A stretch of 64,000 nt of DNA, from NCBI RefSeq assembly GCF_963662255.1, contig NC_085046.1:47259797-47323796 (forward strand), written 5' to 3'. Both the position numbers and the translations under genes were made by a program. This stretch comes from Cinclus cinclus. Taxonomy: Eukaryota > Chordata > Aves > Passeriformes > Cinclidae. This document shows positions 23,801-36,800 of this stretch, piece after piece; the stretch's first letter is position 1; every line of letters starts with the position of its first letter. Below the pieces are notes generated by a model, which had not been told where the DNA came from, made no database searches, and was given only the letters and a program-made list of their open reading frames with translations.

Positions 23801-26800
23801 ATCTTATCTCTGTGGTGTTCCACATGTAACTAAGTGTGCATGCAGAGAGAACATTCAACCTACCCAACAGAGAAGCAGAATTTTTTCAGGTAGCCAGATT
23901 TCTGGGTCTAGAAAGGGAAAAAAAAAAGGCACTAATCACTTTGAAAGTCAGTTTTCTGACTTCTAGGACAACAAACATTGAATAATTTATAAGGGTTTGC
24001 ACACTAACAAAACTGAGCAAGAAGTGGAGACCCTGACACACAGGAACTGAGTGATACAAGCAACCATTGGGGCTGAAAACTCAAAAATTAATCTAATGAA
24101 ACAAGGATTCTGGCTTGGAACAAAGAGAGATGGAGTGTGCCCTGCAAGTGCAGGTGTAATGAGAGCAATGCAGTTCTCTTTTACCCATTTCACCATAGCT
24201 ATCTTCTGGGTGGGAGAGCTGAGGCGGTTGTAGACCTTCTCTCTCTCTTGGCTGTGGAGGAAAAAGAAACACCAACAGAGATTGCATCTAACTTGGCTCA
24301 TTGCAAGTGCTCGTTAACAAAAACTATAAAGCTATAGCAAGAGGAGGAGCTGCAACTTAACAGATGCCAAGGTGTGGAGAAGAGTTTCTTACTGATTCCC
24401 ATTACAAAGGCAATTGCATTTAAAAATATCTCACAGCAGCAGCATAAAAGATAAAGACTAGATTGATGGCAAAGCCAAGCAGTTTCTTTGAGAATTTTGT
24501 GAAAAATATTTAATTTATCCCTCCCTCCCAATTCTCTTAAATCTGATTTTACTAGACTGAATGTGTTTCGGTTTCATCTCTCTAAAAGCATATGTTACTA
24601 CATTTCATTTTGAACCTCTCTTTGTTTTGATTGGGCAGGAGCAAGGACCTGTAGAGCATGGTGTCTGGGGACAGCTTTCAAAAAGCATTTGTCTCCAGCA
24701 GCCCCCTAGGCATTGGAAAACAAATAAGGATTCCCAAAATGCAATCAGCCTTCGGGAGCAATAGCAAGGACAAGGAGAGGCACACACCGAATTTTGTGGC
24801 CAAGCACTGATTTAACTTGACAGTCTTAACAAGATCAGGATTTTGTTTCAAGCCAATTTTTGCTGCCAGGCTGCTCAAATTCCCTCTTCCACCAAAGCAC
24901 ATGCCTTTTATCTTGTGCATTCTTTTCCATCTTCTCCTTTTACCTGCTTCCTGCTCCCAAGGCTATTGGAATCTGCAATTCCTTTGAGTTTTTTCTGTTA
25001 GCAAAAAGAGTGTTTTCCATCATGATCTTTTCAGGGCTGATATGCTATACATCCCTCTGCTGCATGTTATCCAACCATCTACAGAGAGCCTCAAACTTCT
25101 TGTGGTGGGATATTGTACCTTTTCATGTGTCTGTAAGCACCTAATTTGGGAGCCCTTTTTACTTGGTCCACTTTCATAGGAACTACACCATGGAACAACT
25201 CAATTCATGGGTTCGTCCAGTCTTGGATAACAGACAAAATTAAGCAATCCTGAAGTTGCCACACAGTGGTAAGAGAACATACCAGCAGCATAGAGCTAAT
25301 ACTAAGTAGATTGTTTTATTGCAGGAAAGTGTTAGTACTACTAGATTCCCTCCATCAAATGTGCTACCCTGGTGGCAAGATCCAGTATAGTCTTCTCTGA
25401 TGACTGCCTGGTGGAAGCACCACAGTAATTCAAATAAATCTGTAGTGCCCGTCAGTTGTGGGGATAGCTGTACTATTGGAAGCAGTAGATTTACTTCAAA
25501 ATGCTTGTTGTTTTAACTTTTGTATTATAATGCAGCCTCTGTTCTTACAGTTAATGCAGTGCATACATAATATCATTGCACAGCTCTTCTCTGAAAAACA
25601 CAGAGCACAAAATTGAACCTCAAACCACTTTGGAGAACTGAAAGAGGAGTTTTTAAACTGGGCTCATTGTTCCTGCTGGTACATTGTGCTTGGAGCTTAA
25701 TTTGGGAATGATTGCTAGAAGGAATAAATATTTAAGCCCTCACGTTTTCTGGAGTTTGAGGATTTCTGCATTGCAATACAGTTGGGAAAGCTAGAGTGAG
25801 AAGCCCAGTGCTGGGCCCTGTATTTACATATGGTGTTTTGAAATTCAAAAATCCTGTGTAACCTTGGTACTTAAAGCAAACTATAGTCACTTGAACTCTG
25901 GCCATGAAGAGAGAGCACTTGCTCTGAAAATAAGCAGGCTTTGCTGCTGCTGTTCAGGCTGCTGCTTTTGCCTCTTACTCTGCAAAGTAATGCTATGAAT
26001 CTTCTTACAGGTTATTAGGAAAGAAAATTAAAAATAATATCCAGGGTATGTCCTACAATTTTGGTCCACTGAGCAAAACATAAGTTACTCCTGGAATCTG
26101 CCGAAAAATGAGATGGGACTTTCCAAATCTAAATGTTATTTACATTTCTGTGTTTGGATGATTATGTGACAGAAAAATAAATTGCTCTACATAAATATGA
26201 AGTGTTTGTTTGATGCTGCATAAACCATATTAACTTAAAATCAATAGCATGTGCTTTACATATGGCAAATGTGGAAACATTCTGGATACTATGAAAAAGA
26301 AACACAAAATAGAGGGCATTACTAATACTTACGACCCAGTTAGTTCAGGGTGCTTGAGCTGCTTGTGCAAGTGGTTTATTTTTATCTGCATGTCCTTAAA
26401 ATTTAAAAGTAAAAGCAAACAATCTTAGTATTAGTGCATGGGTCTGGTGTGCAATAAAAGTCAAGTCAGAGCTTATTAGTATGAGATCATCACCAGTGCT
26501 GCTCTTGCAGGTATTATACCCTGCTCTCCCAAATTTGGTCTGATAGAAATCTACAGGAATCTACCCTCCTGGTATTACTTTTATATTGCAGTAACTTTCT
26601 GGATGACTTATGTTCCAAATAATGCATGGTTAGTTGTTTTAAAAACACTCCTGCCGGTTTGCAGACTATGGTCTGAAAAACTTGTAACCAGAAACTTCTC
26701 AGTGTTGAATTATTTTTTATCTTGGAGACTAATGGCAGGCCTACTCTTCACACTCTTACCTGTGCTAGATTTGATTCTATTGCATCTCTATTTAATGCTC

Positions 26801-27857
26801 TTTTACTTTTGTAAAAAATATTCTAGAATGGTGATGATCTAAATGAAGAAAGAGCACCTACTGTTATATGCAATAAGATGACATGCCTTTAAGATTTTTT
26901 CCTGTTGTACAATCAATTCTCTTCCTTCCAATATTATTTTTTTCCCTAAAAGCCAATAAAAAATATTACTTGTTAAGGGGAAAAATTTAATACTAAAACA
27001 ACTCTTGGTTACATTTTAAATGTAAAGACTTTACTAAATAGCTACAAACCAGCACTTTATATCCATCAAGCATTTATCAAAAGCAAGGATTATGTGATCA
27101 CACTGTGTGACAGTCTTTCTAGCCCCAGAAATTGTAGTTGGTCTCAGCAATGAAGGAAAATCTTACAGAAATAAAATTCCTATTTGTTTGGTAAAAATAG
27201 GCAGTGGGATAGGAGACAGAAGCTGAAGCTGGTGTCCATGCTGAGATAAATGCTTTGAGAGAGGCTATAACTTTTATCAGATGCAGAGCATCTACAGAGG
27301 CAATCTGCTTGCAACCACTGGGAAGGCATTTTTTCATTATCAGCAGGAGTTAATGCTCTGCAGTGCCTGCATTACATGTCAGACTGGTGTGACAGGCATC
27401 TCACTGGGGATCAGTGGTGCTGCAGAGTCACCTGCAGCCCTGCTTAGCCATGCTTGTGTGAGCTAATGCTGAGTAGATGGTGGCAGGGGGAACAGCTGCC
27501 TGTGCAGTCATGGACTTGGACAAGATGCCAAGCATCAACTAAGTTCCTGGCTCTTCTGTCACTGCGAACACTGTGCAGGGCTCAGTAACTTGTGGGATGC
27601 AAAACACCCTGAGCAGAAAAATATTCTCAGGAGTTGGGGAGTGCAGGAAAGGCCTGGAGGTTTGTGGGAGAGGAGCCGAGTGTGAGCCTCCAGGGTACCC
27701 TGGCAGCAAAGAAGAACAGCACCTCTCACCTCTGTAGGCAGAAGCATGGCCTGAGGGAAGGGGTTCTCTTCCTCCCCTTGGCACTATTTATTTCGAATAT
27801 GTTGATGCCACATTCCCCATGGTACCTGATGGGTGTCAATGAACTCTGCTAAGGCCA
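20865..27857. other. Non-coding, no recognised feature
   Basis: Seven kilobases with only short unrelated open frames. An A-run lies at about 22492-22505 and another at about 23919-23928. No LTR ends, CR1 ends or coding homology were recognised. Confidence 0.55.
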
Positions 27858-28040
27858 TGGAGTGGCCAGGAGGATGGAAAGGCTATGTCCCTGGGGTTTT
27901 TACAGCCCAGCTGGATGTAGCCTTGAAGGCCATTCTCTGAGCTTTCTGTGGGAGGTCAGACCAAACACACCCCCCACCTCCAATCCCTTCCCACCTGAAA
28001 TATTCTGTGATCTAATGATTCTGATGACTCATAAATCAAG
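27858..28040 (+). mobile_element. CR1 LINE 3' end, plus strand
   Basis: The line contains recognisable CR1 3' sequence: CCCAGCTGGATG, a GAAGGCCATTCTCTGAGC block, CCAATCCCTTCCCACC and a terminal TTCTGTGATCTAATGATTCT, an eroded form of the CR1 tail octamers. The 5' part is absent, as is usual for CR1. Confidence 0.75.
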
Positions 28041-30819
28041 ATGGCTTGGTTTATGGAGGCCTTTCCTATATAAAAGTGTTGCTTTACTGTAGATTTTGTT
28101 ATGACAAGTACTTGCATTTAATTGTTTTGTTGGGAAAAGGATGGACTGTTCCTACTGCACAAAAAGAAGCAATCAGCCAGTCAAGGGGAGGGGAGGAGGC
28201 AGGAAAATTAATTTAAAAGTCTAAACACTCTGGTTTTTTATCACTGCACTTTTTCAAAATCTTATGGTAGTTGAGGGTATATAGAAGACTGTGGTCCTAG
28301 AAGGATAATTTAAATCCTAGTTGTGTGTTTAGAAACCCAAGGCACCTTCCACCAGAGGGAGAAACTAAGGTACTTGATTTGTTCCTATGGTAAAACACAA
28401 GAAGAAAGCCTCTTGTCAGGAAGTCATGGTTGTGTCCACAAAACTGGAGTTTAGGGAAATGTACATTTGAAAACTGTTCAGTTACTAGCTGATATTTGTT
28501 AAAGAAAGGTGGAATGTGCAAATCTCTTTGTGGATAACTGCGTGCCTTGGGACCAATTAATTTGGGATCCACTGTGATCAGAGTTAGAAGAATCCACAAA
28601 ACTCAGTAAGCCACAAACATGAATCTTCTGTGACTCATCCAAAAGTCTGTTCTCAAGACATCCTTGCACTCAGAGACAGCATGACAGGGGAGTTTTGTTA
28701 TGGCAGTGATAGCCAGCAAAATCACTGCTGTGCTATTGTCTAGACAGAGTTGAACATCACAGAGCTGTCCTGACATGATCTTCATTGCTCCAGGCAAAGT
28801 CCAAATTTAAAATCTATTTTAAATAATTTAACATTCTTCCTTCACACTCTTTCATCACATATCATACCTATTTCTTTCTTCACAAGACCATTTTCATACC
28901 TTTATAAGATTCTCATTCTTTTCTTCCAATCTTCTCAATGGCTCCTGCACACACACCTGTGAATAAAAATTGTTAGCAGTGGGTGAGGGTGGACAGAATG
29001 AGGCACAAGGAAGTCACAAGGTTAGTGAGATGGGAGACAAAACACAAGTCTCAATGTAAGTTTTGCATGTCTCAATACCTAACTATAGATATTTTAATGT
29101 TAACTATTCTATTTGGTTTCACTCCTTTCAGAAAAAAAGAAATAACAACCCAAATAAAATCCTTCTTTGCCAGTTATTTAGGTTTGTTTTACAAACAAGA
29201 AGATGGGGCAAATGTGTGTGTGTACATATGTATGTGTTCATGAATTCAGCCTACAACCCATTCCTTACTGCAGTTATATGTAGAAACCAGTGGAAGAGCC
29301 AGCTGAATAATAAAAAAAATCCTCCTGCTTGTTTTTACCAATAACAGCAACTCCAGTCTCTGGCATTCTTGTGCTTGTGTCTAAACTGAAAAGTTTATAA
29401 ATGAATAACCGGATTTTTCCTTATGCATGTAAAAGTACCAAATGCTATCCATGGTGGAGGATCCTGCATACCACTAGTTCCAGTTTTATAACCAGCCAGT
29501 GTGTTTTCCACCTGCATTCTTCCCCAGAAAAATGCTCTTGCTCAAGTTAACCAATCCTTAAGAAAAAAGGGTGTAGGGACATCTCTGGGCATCAAGTAAA
29601 CCTGTGCAAAATGTGTTTACTACAGTATTTGTCAAATAAACGGCAAGGTAAAAAAAAAATGGCAAGGTAAGTTATAATTTGACCGCTTGTCTGCAAATTT
29701 TTTATGTCCTCTGAACACAGAACATGTTGATGCTTGAGAAATTTGTATTCATGGAATACAGCAATCTAAAAATTGAAATAAAATATATGTCATAAAAAAA
29801 AATTAACTATACATTATTAAGAGAAAAAAATGCAGTGAAGAGTAGGGTTTTCCCTCCATTGTCTTTATACAAGGATTCTTGATTCTTTCTACCTGTGCAT
29901 TTTGTTCACAAGACAGAAAGTTCCCTTGTGAAGCCTAGTCACGAAATCAGCTTGCACAAAAACACAAAAACTTCTAATTGTTTTTGGAGGAACAGTCATT
30001 TTAGTAATGCTTCCCATCAAGGACATGATTTTCAAAATACACTTGAAACATTAGGATAACATTAGGTGTCACTTAAGAGCACTGGAAGAATGAAGTCTGT
30101 TCTCAAGGTAAATCCTTAAATACTTTAAAACATATTTGGCATTATTTTCCAGTTCTCTTTAACTTTCAGAAAATTCAGAGCATTTGGAAAGTACATAACG
30201 TATGTACAGTCTTTTTTTGCAATCAGCTAAAGTAGAATATTGCCTGCTCTCACAAGTTTTGTTTTGACATGTTGCTGTTGGTTAATATGTTTATGTGTGA
30301 TTGTAGGCATGCTCTGCCCCCTTCTCTGCCCAAAAGCACAAGAAACAGAGGGTGAAAGGTATTTTAAATCACCTGGAAAAATTCTGCCAACTGCAGTGAG
30401 ACCAAGGCAGTATAAATTACTTGATCACATTTTCACCATGAATCAGCTGTAGATGATGCAAGATGGTTTTGGTTCATTGGCCAACGACCCATTAGAAGTC
30501 TCCATCCTACCTTCTTCGTCTGCCTATCCAGTTCTTTCTTGCCCATCGGAGAAGTGAAGCATGCAACTTCTTTCTGACCCATCTTCATCCGTGGGGACAC
30601 AGGTGATGTCTGAAAACTACAGAATTAGTCTGTCAGGTGAAGGATTACAGTTTGGGCCACTATTCTGGTTGGATGAAAACAGGCAAAGCAGGAGCAAGAA
30701 CATTAAAACAGAAATCCAAATTTCACCATACCTTTTGCATTTCATTCCTGCTTCCACATGCTTTTTGTAGTTACATGAGATGATAAGAAAATAATTGAAT
30801 CAAGCCCTCTAATATAATG
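28041..30819. other. Non-coding, no recognised feature
   Basis: Contains short A-rich runs (about 29651-29660 and 29797-29804) and a brief TG-rich patch near 29212-29240. No gene seen. Confidence 0.55.
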
Positions 30820-30824
30820 CTACC

Positions 30825-32376
30825 TGTGCTGGTTATGCTTTGAATATACCTGGGGGGACGGCATACTAGGAAGTTTTTCTCCATGAGAACTTCCTCTGTG
30901 AAATGATGGAACCAATTGGAGGCTGGTTTAGTTTCTGACAGCCTGAGAAACCTGAAAATTGGAAAAGTCAGTTTGCTCTGTGAAATACATTTTTGAAGCA
31001 AGTAAACCCTGGGAAAAATTCTTTCATTTCCAGCCTCTCACAAGGTAACATTGACCTGGCACAGGCCCCCTTTTATGCTGCACAGACCAGGCAGGGGTGG
31101 GCTTGGGAGGCTGCTGGGCCCCATTTTCAACCAGGGCCCGATAGCCTAAAAGAAGAAAAGCCCATTGCTAAGATCCTAGCCCTCCTCCGGTGTGGCCATG
31201 GCTCCGTGGGGCCCTGCCCTGCCACCGGCTCAGAGCAGCCCTGGGGTGGCCAAGCTCACCCAGCCGCCCTCACGGCCTGAGGAGAGGCAGCTGGGTCCCG
31301 GTTTGGCAGAGCCAAACCTTTGCTTGCTGGGCAAGGCAGATGGAGAACCCCCGGCCTGCAGCTGGAGCTGGGTGCAGTTGGCACCGGAGAGCAGCCTCGA
31401 AGCCAAAGGCTTGTCACCATTTTATCCTCTGACTGGACTTTGCAGTTTTTGTCTAGCCCCCCCCCCCAGCGCCGTCTGGGCGGCCTGTGATCCTGACACA
31501 GCTCCAGCATGGCCTCGCCCAACCTCTGCAACCTCTGTGTGAAAGTTTAACTTTTCCAATGCTCAGATAAGACTTACAAACCTTCCATGCTTCCTTAGGT
31601 GAGAAGAAAAAGAACAGAAAGGATACACCAAAGTCAATGAAGTAAAAACTGAGTTTCTAGATGGAAGGAGAATGAGGAGATGCCATGAAGGTTGGCTGAA
31701 AAAATCTTTTTGTAAGTTAGAGGGGTGAACTGTACTATACTAAAAAATTCCTGTAAAACATGGAAAAAAGACATGGGGGGGGGGGGGGGGGATGGGGGTG
31801 GGGGCAGGGTGAGGTGTAAAATGTTTGGAAGGTCCTTTGCCTCAAGGGAAAAAGGGGATCTCTGTTCCTGGGAATGAAGTATGAACAGAGAGAAGAGAGC
31901 TAAAGAGCACTTTTGCCTTTGAGCAGCTCATCCTTAAAAGTAATACCCCATGACTTTGACATGGCCCACAAGCACAGCTCTGGGAAGGCTGTGAAGGTGG
32001 GAGGAGTTTCACGATTGCAGATTCCCAGTTGACTGCTATTCGTGAAAAAAGTGAAATCAGGAGAGAACTGGTTATTTCCTCTCTTGAAAAAGATCCCTAT
32101 GGCTGAACAAAAAGAAACTCCTCTCCCTAAAGTGAACTGAGAAAGATTATTTAAGTAAGGAATTGACTGAAGTGTCTCTGTATGTTGTTAAGATGTGAAA
32201 AGGGGAAGAAGGAAGTGGTCTGAAGATCTGTTCTGAGTTTATTATTATTTTCTTTGTGCTGTTAATAAAGTTTTCTTTATCCTCTTTAAAGTTTTAAGCC
32301 TGCTTTGCTTTTGCTCCTAATTCTATTTCACAACAAAAAGTAAATATATTAAAATTGGCAAACCCAAACTATGACA
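30825..32376 (+). mobile_element. Solo LTR, family C copy 1 (1,552 bp), complete
   Basis: The element runs from TGTGCTGGTTATGC to CAAACTATGACA and is flanked by a perfect CTACC duplication (30820-30824 and 32377-32381). Its poly(A) signal AATAAA is at 32264-32269, followed by a TTTTCTTTATCC block that recurs in reverse in the copy at 54540-55958. It is unusually long for an avian solo LTR. The GC-rich first third (31080-31530) accounts for the overlapping open frames seen there, which are not genes. It holds an 11-base C-run at 31457-31467 and a 17-base G-run at 31775-31791. The sequence style matches an LTR common in songbird genomes. Confidence 0.9.
32264..32269 (+). terminator. LTR polyadenylation signal AATAAA
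   Basis: Positioned about 110 bases before the LTR 3' end at 32376. Confidence 0.7.
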
Positions 32377-32381
32377 CTACC

Positions 32382-32693
32382 TTAATCTTATTTTTGAGCA
32401 ATGAATGGTTTGGTGAACTTTCCAAAACATTTTATTGCATTCACATTTTTCTGCACTTTTTCATGGTTGATTCAGTGAAGAAATAGGTGCACCAAATAGA
32501 TAAGGAACAACCTTATCTGACATTTATTTTAGCTGAGCAAGAAGAAAGAATCTGACAGAAGCTCAGAAAAAAAATTGTGTTTTCTTGGTGATATTTGAGT
32601 GGTCTGGGAAGTGACTGTACTTCTACTCAGACTTAGCTTACACCCAAAATGTCTGCCTCACAACCTTATTATGTTAAGTACTCTGAAGTTGTT
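32382..32693. other. Non-coding spacer
   Basis: No feature recognised between the LTR and the CR1. Confidence 0.55.
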
Positions 32694-33860
32694 TCATAGA
32701 ATCTAAGAATCACAGAAGCATGGGAAATGCTGAGTTGGAAGAGATTCATCAGGACCATTGAATCCCACCCCTGACCCTGCACAGTGTGACACCATGTGCC
32801 CAAGAGCACTATCCAAATGCTTCTTAAACTCTGTCAGGCTGGTGCTGTGATAATTTCCTGGGGGGCCTGTTCCAGTGCCTAACCACCCTCTGGGTGAAGA
32901 ACCAGCTTCAGATCATTCCTTTGAGGTCCTGTCACTCGTTACCAGTACCTGCCCCACCTCTTCCCCTCATGAGGATGTTGTAGACTGAAATGAGGTCTCT
33001 TCTCTTCTCTTCTCTTCTCTTCTCTTCTCTTCTCTTCTCTTCTCTTCTCTTCTCTTCTCTTCTCTTCTCTTCTCTTCTCTTCTCTTCTCTTCTCTTCTCT
33101 TCTCTTCTCTTCTCTTCTCTTCTCTTCTCTTCTCTTCTCTTCTCTTCTCTTCTCTCCTCTTCTCTCCTCTCCTCTCCTCTCCTCTCCTCTCCTCTCCTCT
33201 CCTCTCCTCTCCTCTCCTCTCCTCTCCTCTCCTCTCCTCTCCTCTCCTCTCCTCTCCTCTCCTCTCCTCTCCTCTCCTCTCCTCTCCTCTCCTCTCCTCT
33301 CCTCTCCTCTCCTCTCCTCTCCTCTCCTCTCCTCTCTTCTTCTTACCAAGTGACCTCAGCCACTTTTCATATGGCTTCCCCTCCAGACCTTTCACCACCC
33401 TTGTGGACCTCCTTTGGACAGCTTAATATCCTTTTTTATATTGTGCTACCCAAAACTACACACAGGACTTGAGGTGAGGCTGACCCAGAGAGGGACAATC
33501 CCTTCCCTTGCCCAGCCAGCAATGCACCCCAAGACATGGTTGCCCTCCTGGTTCCCAGGGCACTGCTGACTCATGTTCAACTTGCCATTAACCAGGACCC
33601 CAGGTCTCTTTGTGAAGCCCTGCTTTCCAGCCTCTCATTCCCCAGTCTGTGCACACAGCCAGGGTTGCCCCATCCCAGGTACAGAATCCAGCACTCACCC
33701 TAGTTAAACTTCATATGGTTGGTGATTTTCCATCTCTCTAATTTTCTGTCTCTGCATCTCCTCTCTGCAGGACCTGTCTGCCCTCAAGGAAGTCGACAGA
33801 TCTTCCCAGTTTAGTGTTATTTGCTTTCTGCTTGCTCTAGAAGAGAGAATAATGAGGGAA
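32694..33860 (-). mobile_element. CR1 LINE 3' portion, minus strand, split by a microsatellite
   Basis: The left end TCATAGAATCTAAGAATCAC is the reverse complement of the CR1 3' tail. Extending right it matches reversed CR1 coding and 3' UTR sequence, including AATGCACCCCAAGACATGG and the block around 33571-33720. A pentanucleotide array at 32996-33343 sits inside it. The CR1 sequence at that spot is naturally purine-rich on its sense strand, which probably seeded the expansion. Confidence 0.83.
32996..33343 (+). repeat. Compound pentanucleotide microsatellite (TCTCT)n then (CCTCT)n
   Basis: The + strand is about 348 bp of pure pyrimidine. It is built of about 32 TCTCT units, then, after a short mixed zone near 33156-33171, about 35 CCTCT units. 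The complementary strand is all purine. Stop-free frames of 136, 143 and 160 residues run through it on both strands because the repeat contains no stop codons; they are not genes. Confidence 0.97.
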
Positions 33861-36800
33861 TTTGTTCAGGTTGCACTGACCTTTTGAAATGTCGGCTTTC
33901 ACTGGGAAGTTGCTTGTTTTTATTGGGAAGTTTGGAATTCATCTTACTGAGATCTGTCTTTGCACTCTGTGGATGAGGTCACATACAAAAGCAGTATCTT
34001 CCTACAAAAGCATTTCACAGAAAAATCTGCTGTTTTACACAAAACACTATGTCATGTCCCATCTCCTGCAGACCTGGAATGAGATGCTCAGGTGGACTAT
34101 ATGATTTGCTCTCCCAAACTTTTCATATCTGACAGACTTCACAGTGGGTTGTCTCATATATTATTAATACCAGATTTTTTTCAGATGTTGAGGTGGGCTG
34201 GTACAAAACCAATCTCATACCAAGCTCTAATAGAGCAATACAATTTATTTCATAGCACTGACTGCCATAAAACTGGAAAATGCAAACACAAAACACCTAG
34301 TTTCTTTTTCTTGTTTTAAGCCACAGTAAGTCTAGCTTCATTTTGGTACTGCAACTGTTGAATTTATCCCTATTTCCATTTTTTGAAAGGATATTTGGCC
34401 ATAAATAGGCTTCAGGCCATTATACAGAATATAGGGGATTCTGCCAGAAGGAACTGTTGCCATTCAAGCTTTGGCCAGGAAATTGCCACAGGCACAAGAT
34501 TACAACCAAGGCCACAAGGGATGCTGCAAGGGAGGAGTTTGCAGCCCATCACTCAGTCCCTGCTCAGCAAAAGGAAGTGCTCTGTGAGGCTGTGAAACAA
34601 TTTTTGTCCCCTTTATCCCAAGCACAAAAAGTTCTGCTGAAATTCTGCACAGTCTTTCAAGAGCATAGCATTATGATGGAAAGGAGTTTTTGGAGGTATT
34701 TCCCATGGGTAGCTCACCCACCCTATTTATACAGCAAATGGATTGAACTCTTCCGCTGGCATTCACAGCAAGGATAACAGATATAAACGGCGGGAAAGAT
34801 TTGGGACTACTGCCCTTCTGAGTGCTGCAACTGCATGGCTGCTGCCATGGATGCAGCCTGTAGCCCTGTAAGGGTCTAAGGGCAGGACTGGGAGTTTTGC
34901 AGCTGGGCATAGAACCAAAATCCCTCCACTTGCTCCAAATGAGCAAGTGAATCTATGGGTTGAGAGGCAAAAGTTGGGGGTGTACACAGGGTGACAGAGT
35001 CACAGGGTGACTGCTCAGTCCAGCAGTGTGAAACCTCTGACATAAACAAAACTTTTACTGTATGTAAGAATAAGATGAGAACAAAGATAGAGGAGGTTTC
35101 ACACAGCACCTCTAAAGTGCAGGATAATCCCAGCTAATCTAGACACTCACGCTTTAATCCTAGAGAGGATGACATCCCACACCTCCTCTCTCTAAAAATT
35201 GATTGATTTAAGCTTTTTATGAACAGCTAATCTTCCCAATTTAGCCATCCAGTAAGAGAAACAACCATAGATTTTTATAAGTTTGTTTCCTGTGCTACCT
35301 AGCAAATATTTGCACTGTGGAGGGGAGGAAGAGGGCCTTGAGATATGCTTGTACCCTACACCACCAAATTCACCCTATGAGATAAGCAAGGAGAGAGACA
35401 AATGTAGCAAAAATCACCAAAAAAAAATTCCAGAAGCCTTTTCTACACTTCAACATCATTCTGCCAGTCATATTTAATTACACATCATCCAAAAAGCTGG
35501 ACCCTGTACCCAAAAGAACCCAAAAAAAACCAAAAAAAGAAAAAACTGCAAATTAAGAATTAAAAAAAAAAGGGGGGGGGGGGGAGTAAAAAGTAACAGG
35601 CCAGTCAGCCTTGCTAATGATGAATTCTTTTCCAAGCATGGTTCCAGTTGTATTGGGGGTGATATCCAACCCCCCAAGCCCTTGGGTACAGTGAGGTGTG
35701 CAAAATAATAGCTCCTTAATGAACAGACACTACTCAGCATCTTGCCTTTGTATTTCTGCAAGAAGAATCAGTTTTGCTTCCAACTGAAAAATCCCTACCA
35801 ACACCCCTGCAATGGCAGAGCCCCAGGTGTGGCTTTTGTACCTGTGAGTTTGGTGCAAATAGATTAGATTTCCAGTGTCCTTGATGGAGGCGTATTTCCA
35901 CCACGGAGGTGGCAGTAGGGTGAATGCTGTTCAGTTTGGGTTGAGCAGGTCAAGCAGGTCTGCTCCTCACACCACCCCCTCGATCCCACCACAGCTCCCA
36001 GCCCCACTGCCTCACCTGCAAGGGTTTTGCTCTTAGGGGTCTCTTTTGGCAGTTCACAGATCCCAAACCCTTCATGCACCCAAGTAAGGTGCAAAACCTG
36101 TTGATTTTGGCTTCTTATTTTCTCCTGATGGTTATTCTCTCAGGTACCTATCCCATCATTGGTACTAATACTTCTTGTTGCAAAGGATCTATGTAATTTT
36201 CCTCTTTGCTTTTCTGAGCAGAGCATCTAGGCTGCTGGATTAGAGATTGCTGGAGCTGGAGCAATCAATTTTGTAACACCAGTCTGCTTTATACTTAGGA
36301 CTGAGATCAAGAAAGCACTTGGGCAAAGGAATAGCAACCAGCTTGAATAAGAATAATAGTGCTTAAAGTTAACTGTGTGCTTTTAAAATTGGGCCTTACA
36401 TCATGCCAATGAAATGATTAATCTACTCAATTACAAGCTCCTGCTACAAAACGCATGGCCTGGACTTCCTTACTCAAAACAGGAAACATGTAGTTAAGGC
36501 CTTGAAAAAGCTGTCAATATTCAATAGCAACACAGCAGAGAGTTAAAATAATGTTAGCTTACTTCTTGCTAACTTTTACCAAGCAGAAAACTCAGTGTGC
36601 CACTACTTCATTGACAGTCAGTTAAGTGCTTTAATGAGCAAATGGACTATATATTAAAAGTTAAAGAGGGCATTTCTTTCCTCCCTTGAGACAGTCTCAG
36701 TGGAAACTGAAAACTAAGTATTTTTTGACATCTCAAGTCCTCAGATTTCTCGTATGTATCACAGTAGGTCCACCAAAAAGTAATCTGAGTGACAAAAGGA

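Noticed and set aside
32939..33472. Three long open frames (136, 143 and 160 residues) of repeated Arg/Glu/Gly/Lys or Ser/Leu units
   Set aside because: They are translations of the pentanucleotide microsatellite, which contains no stop codons in several frames on both strands.
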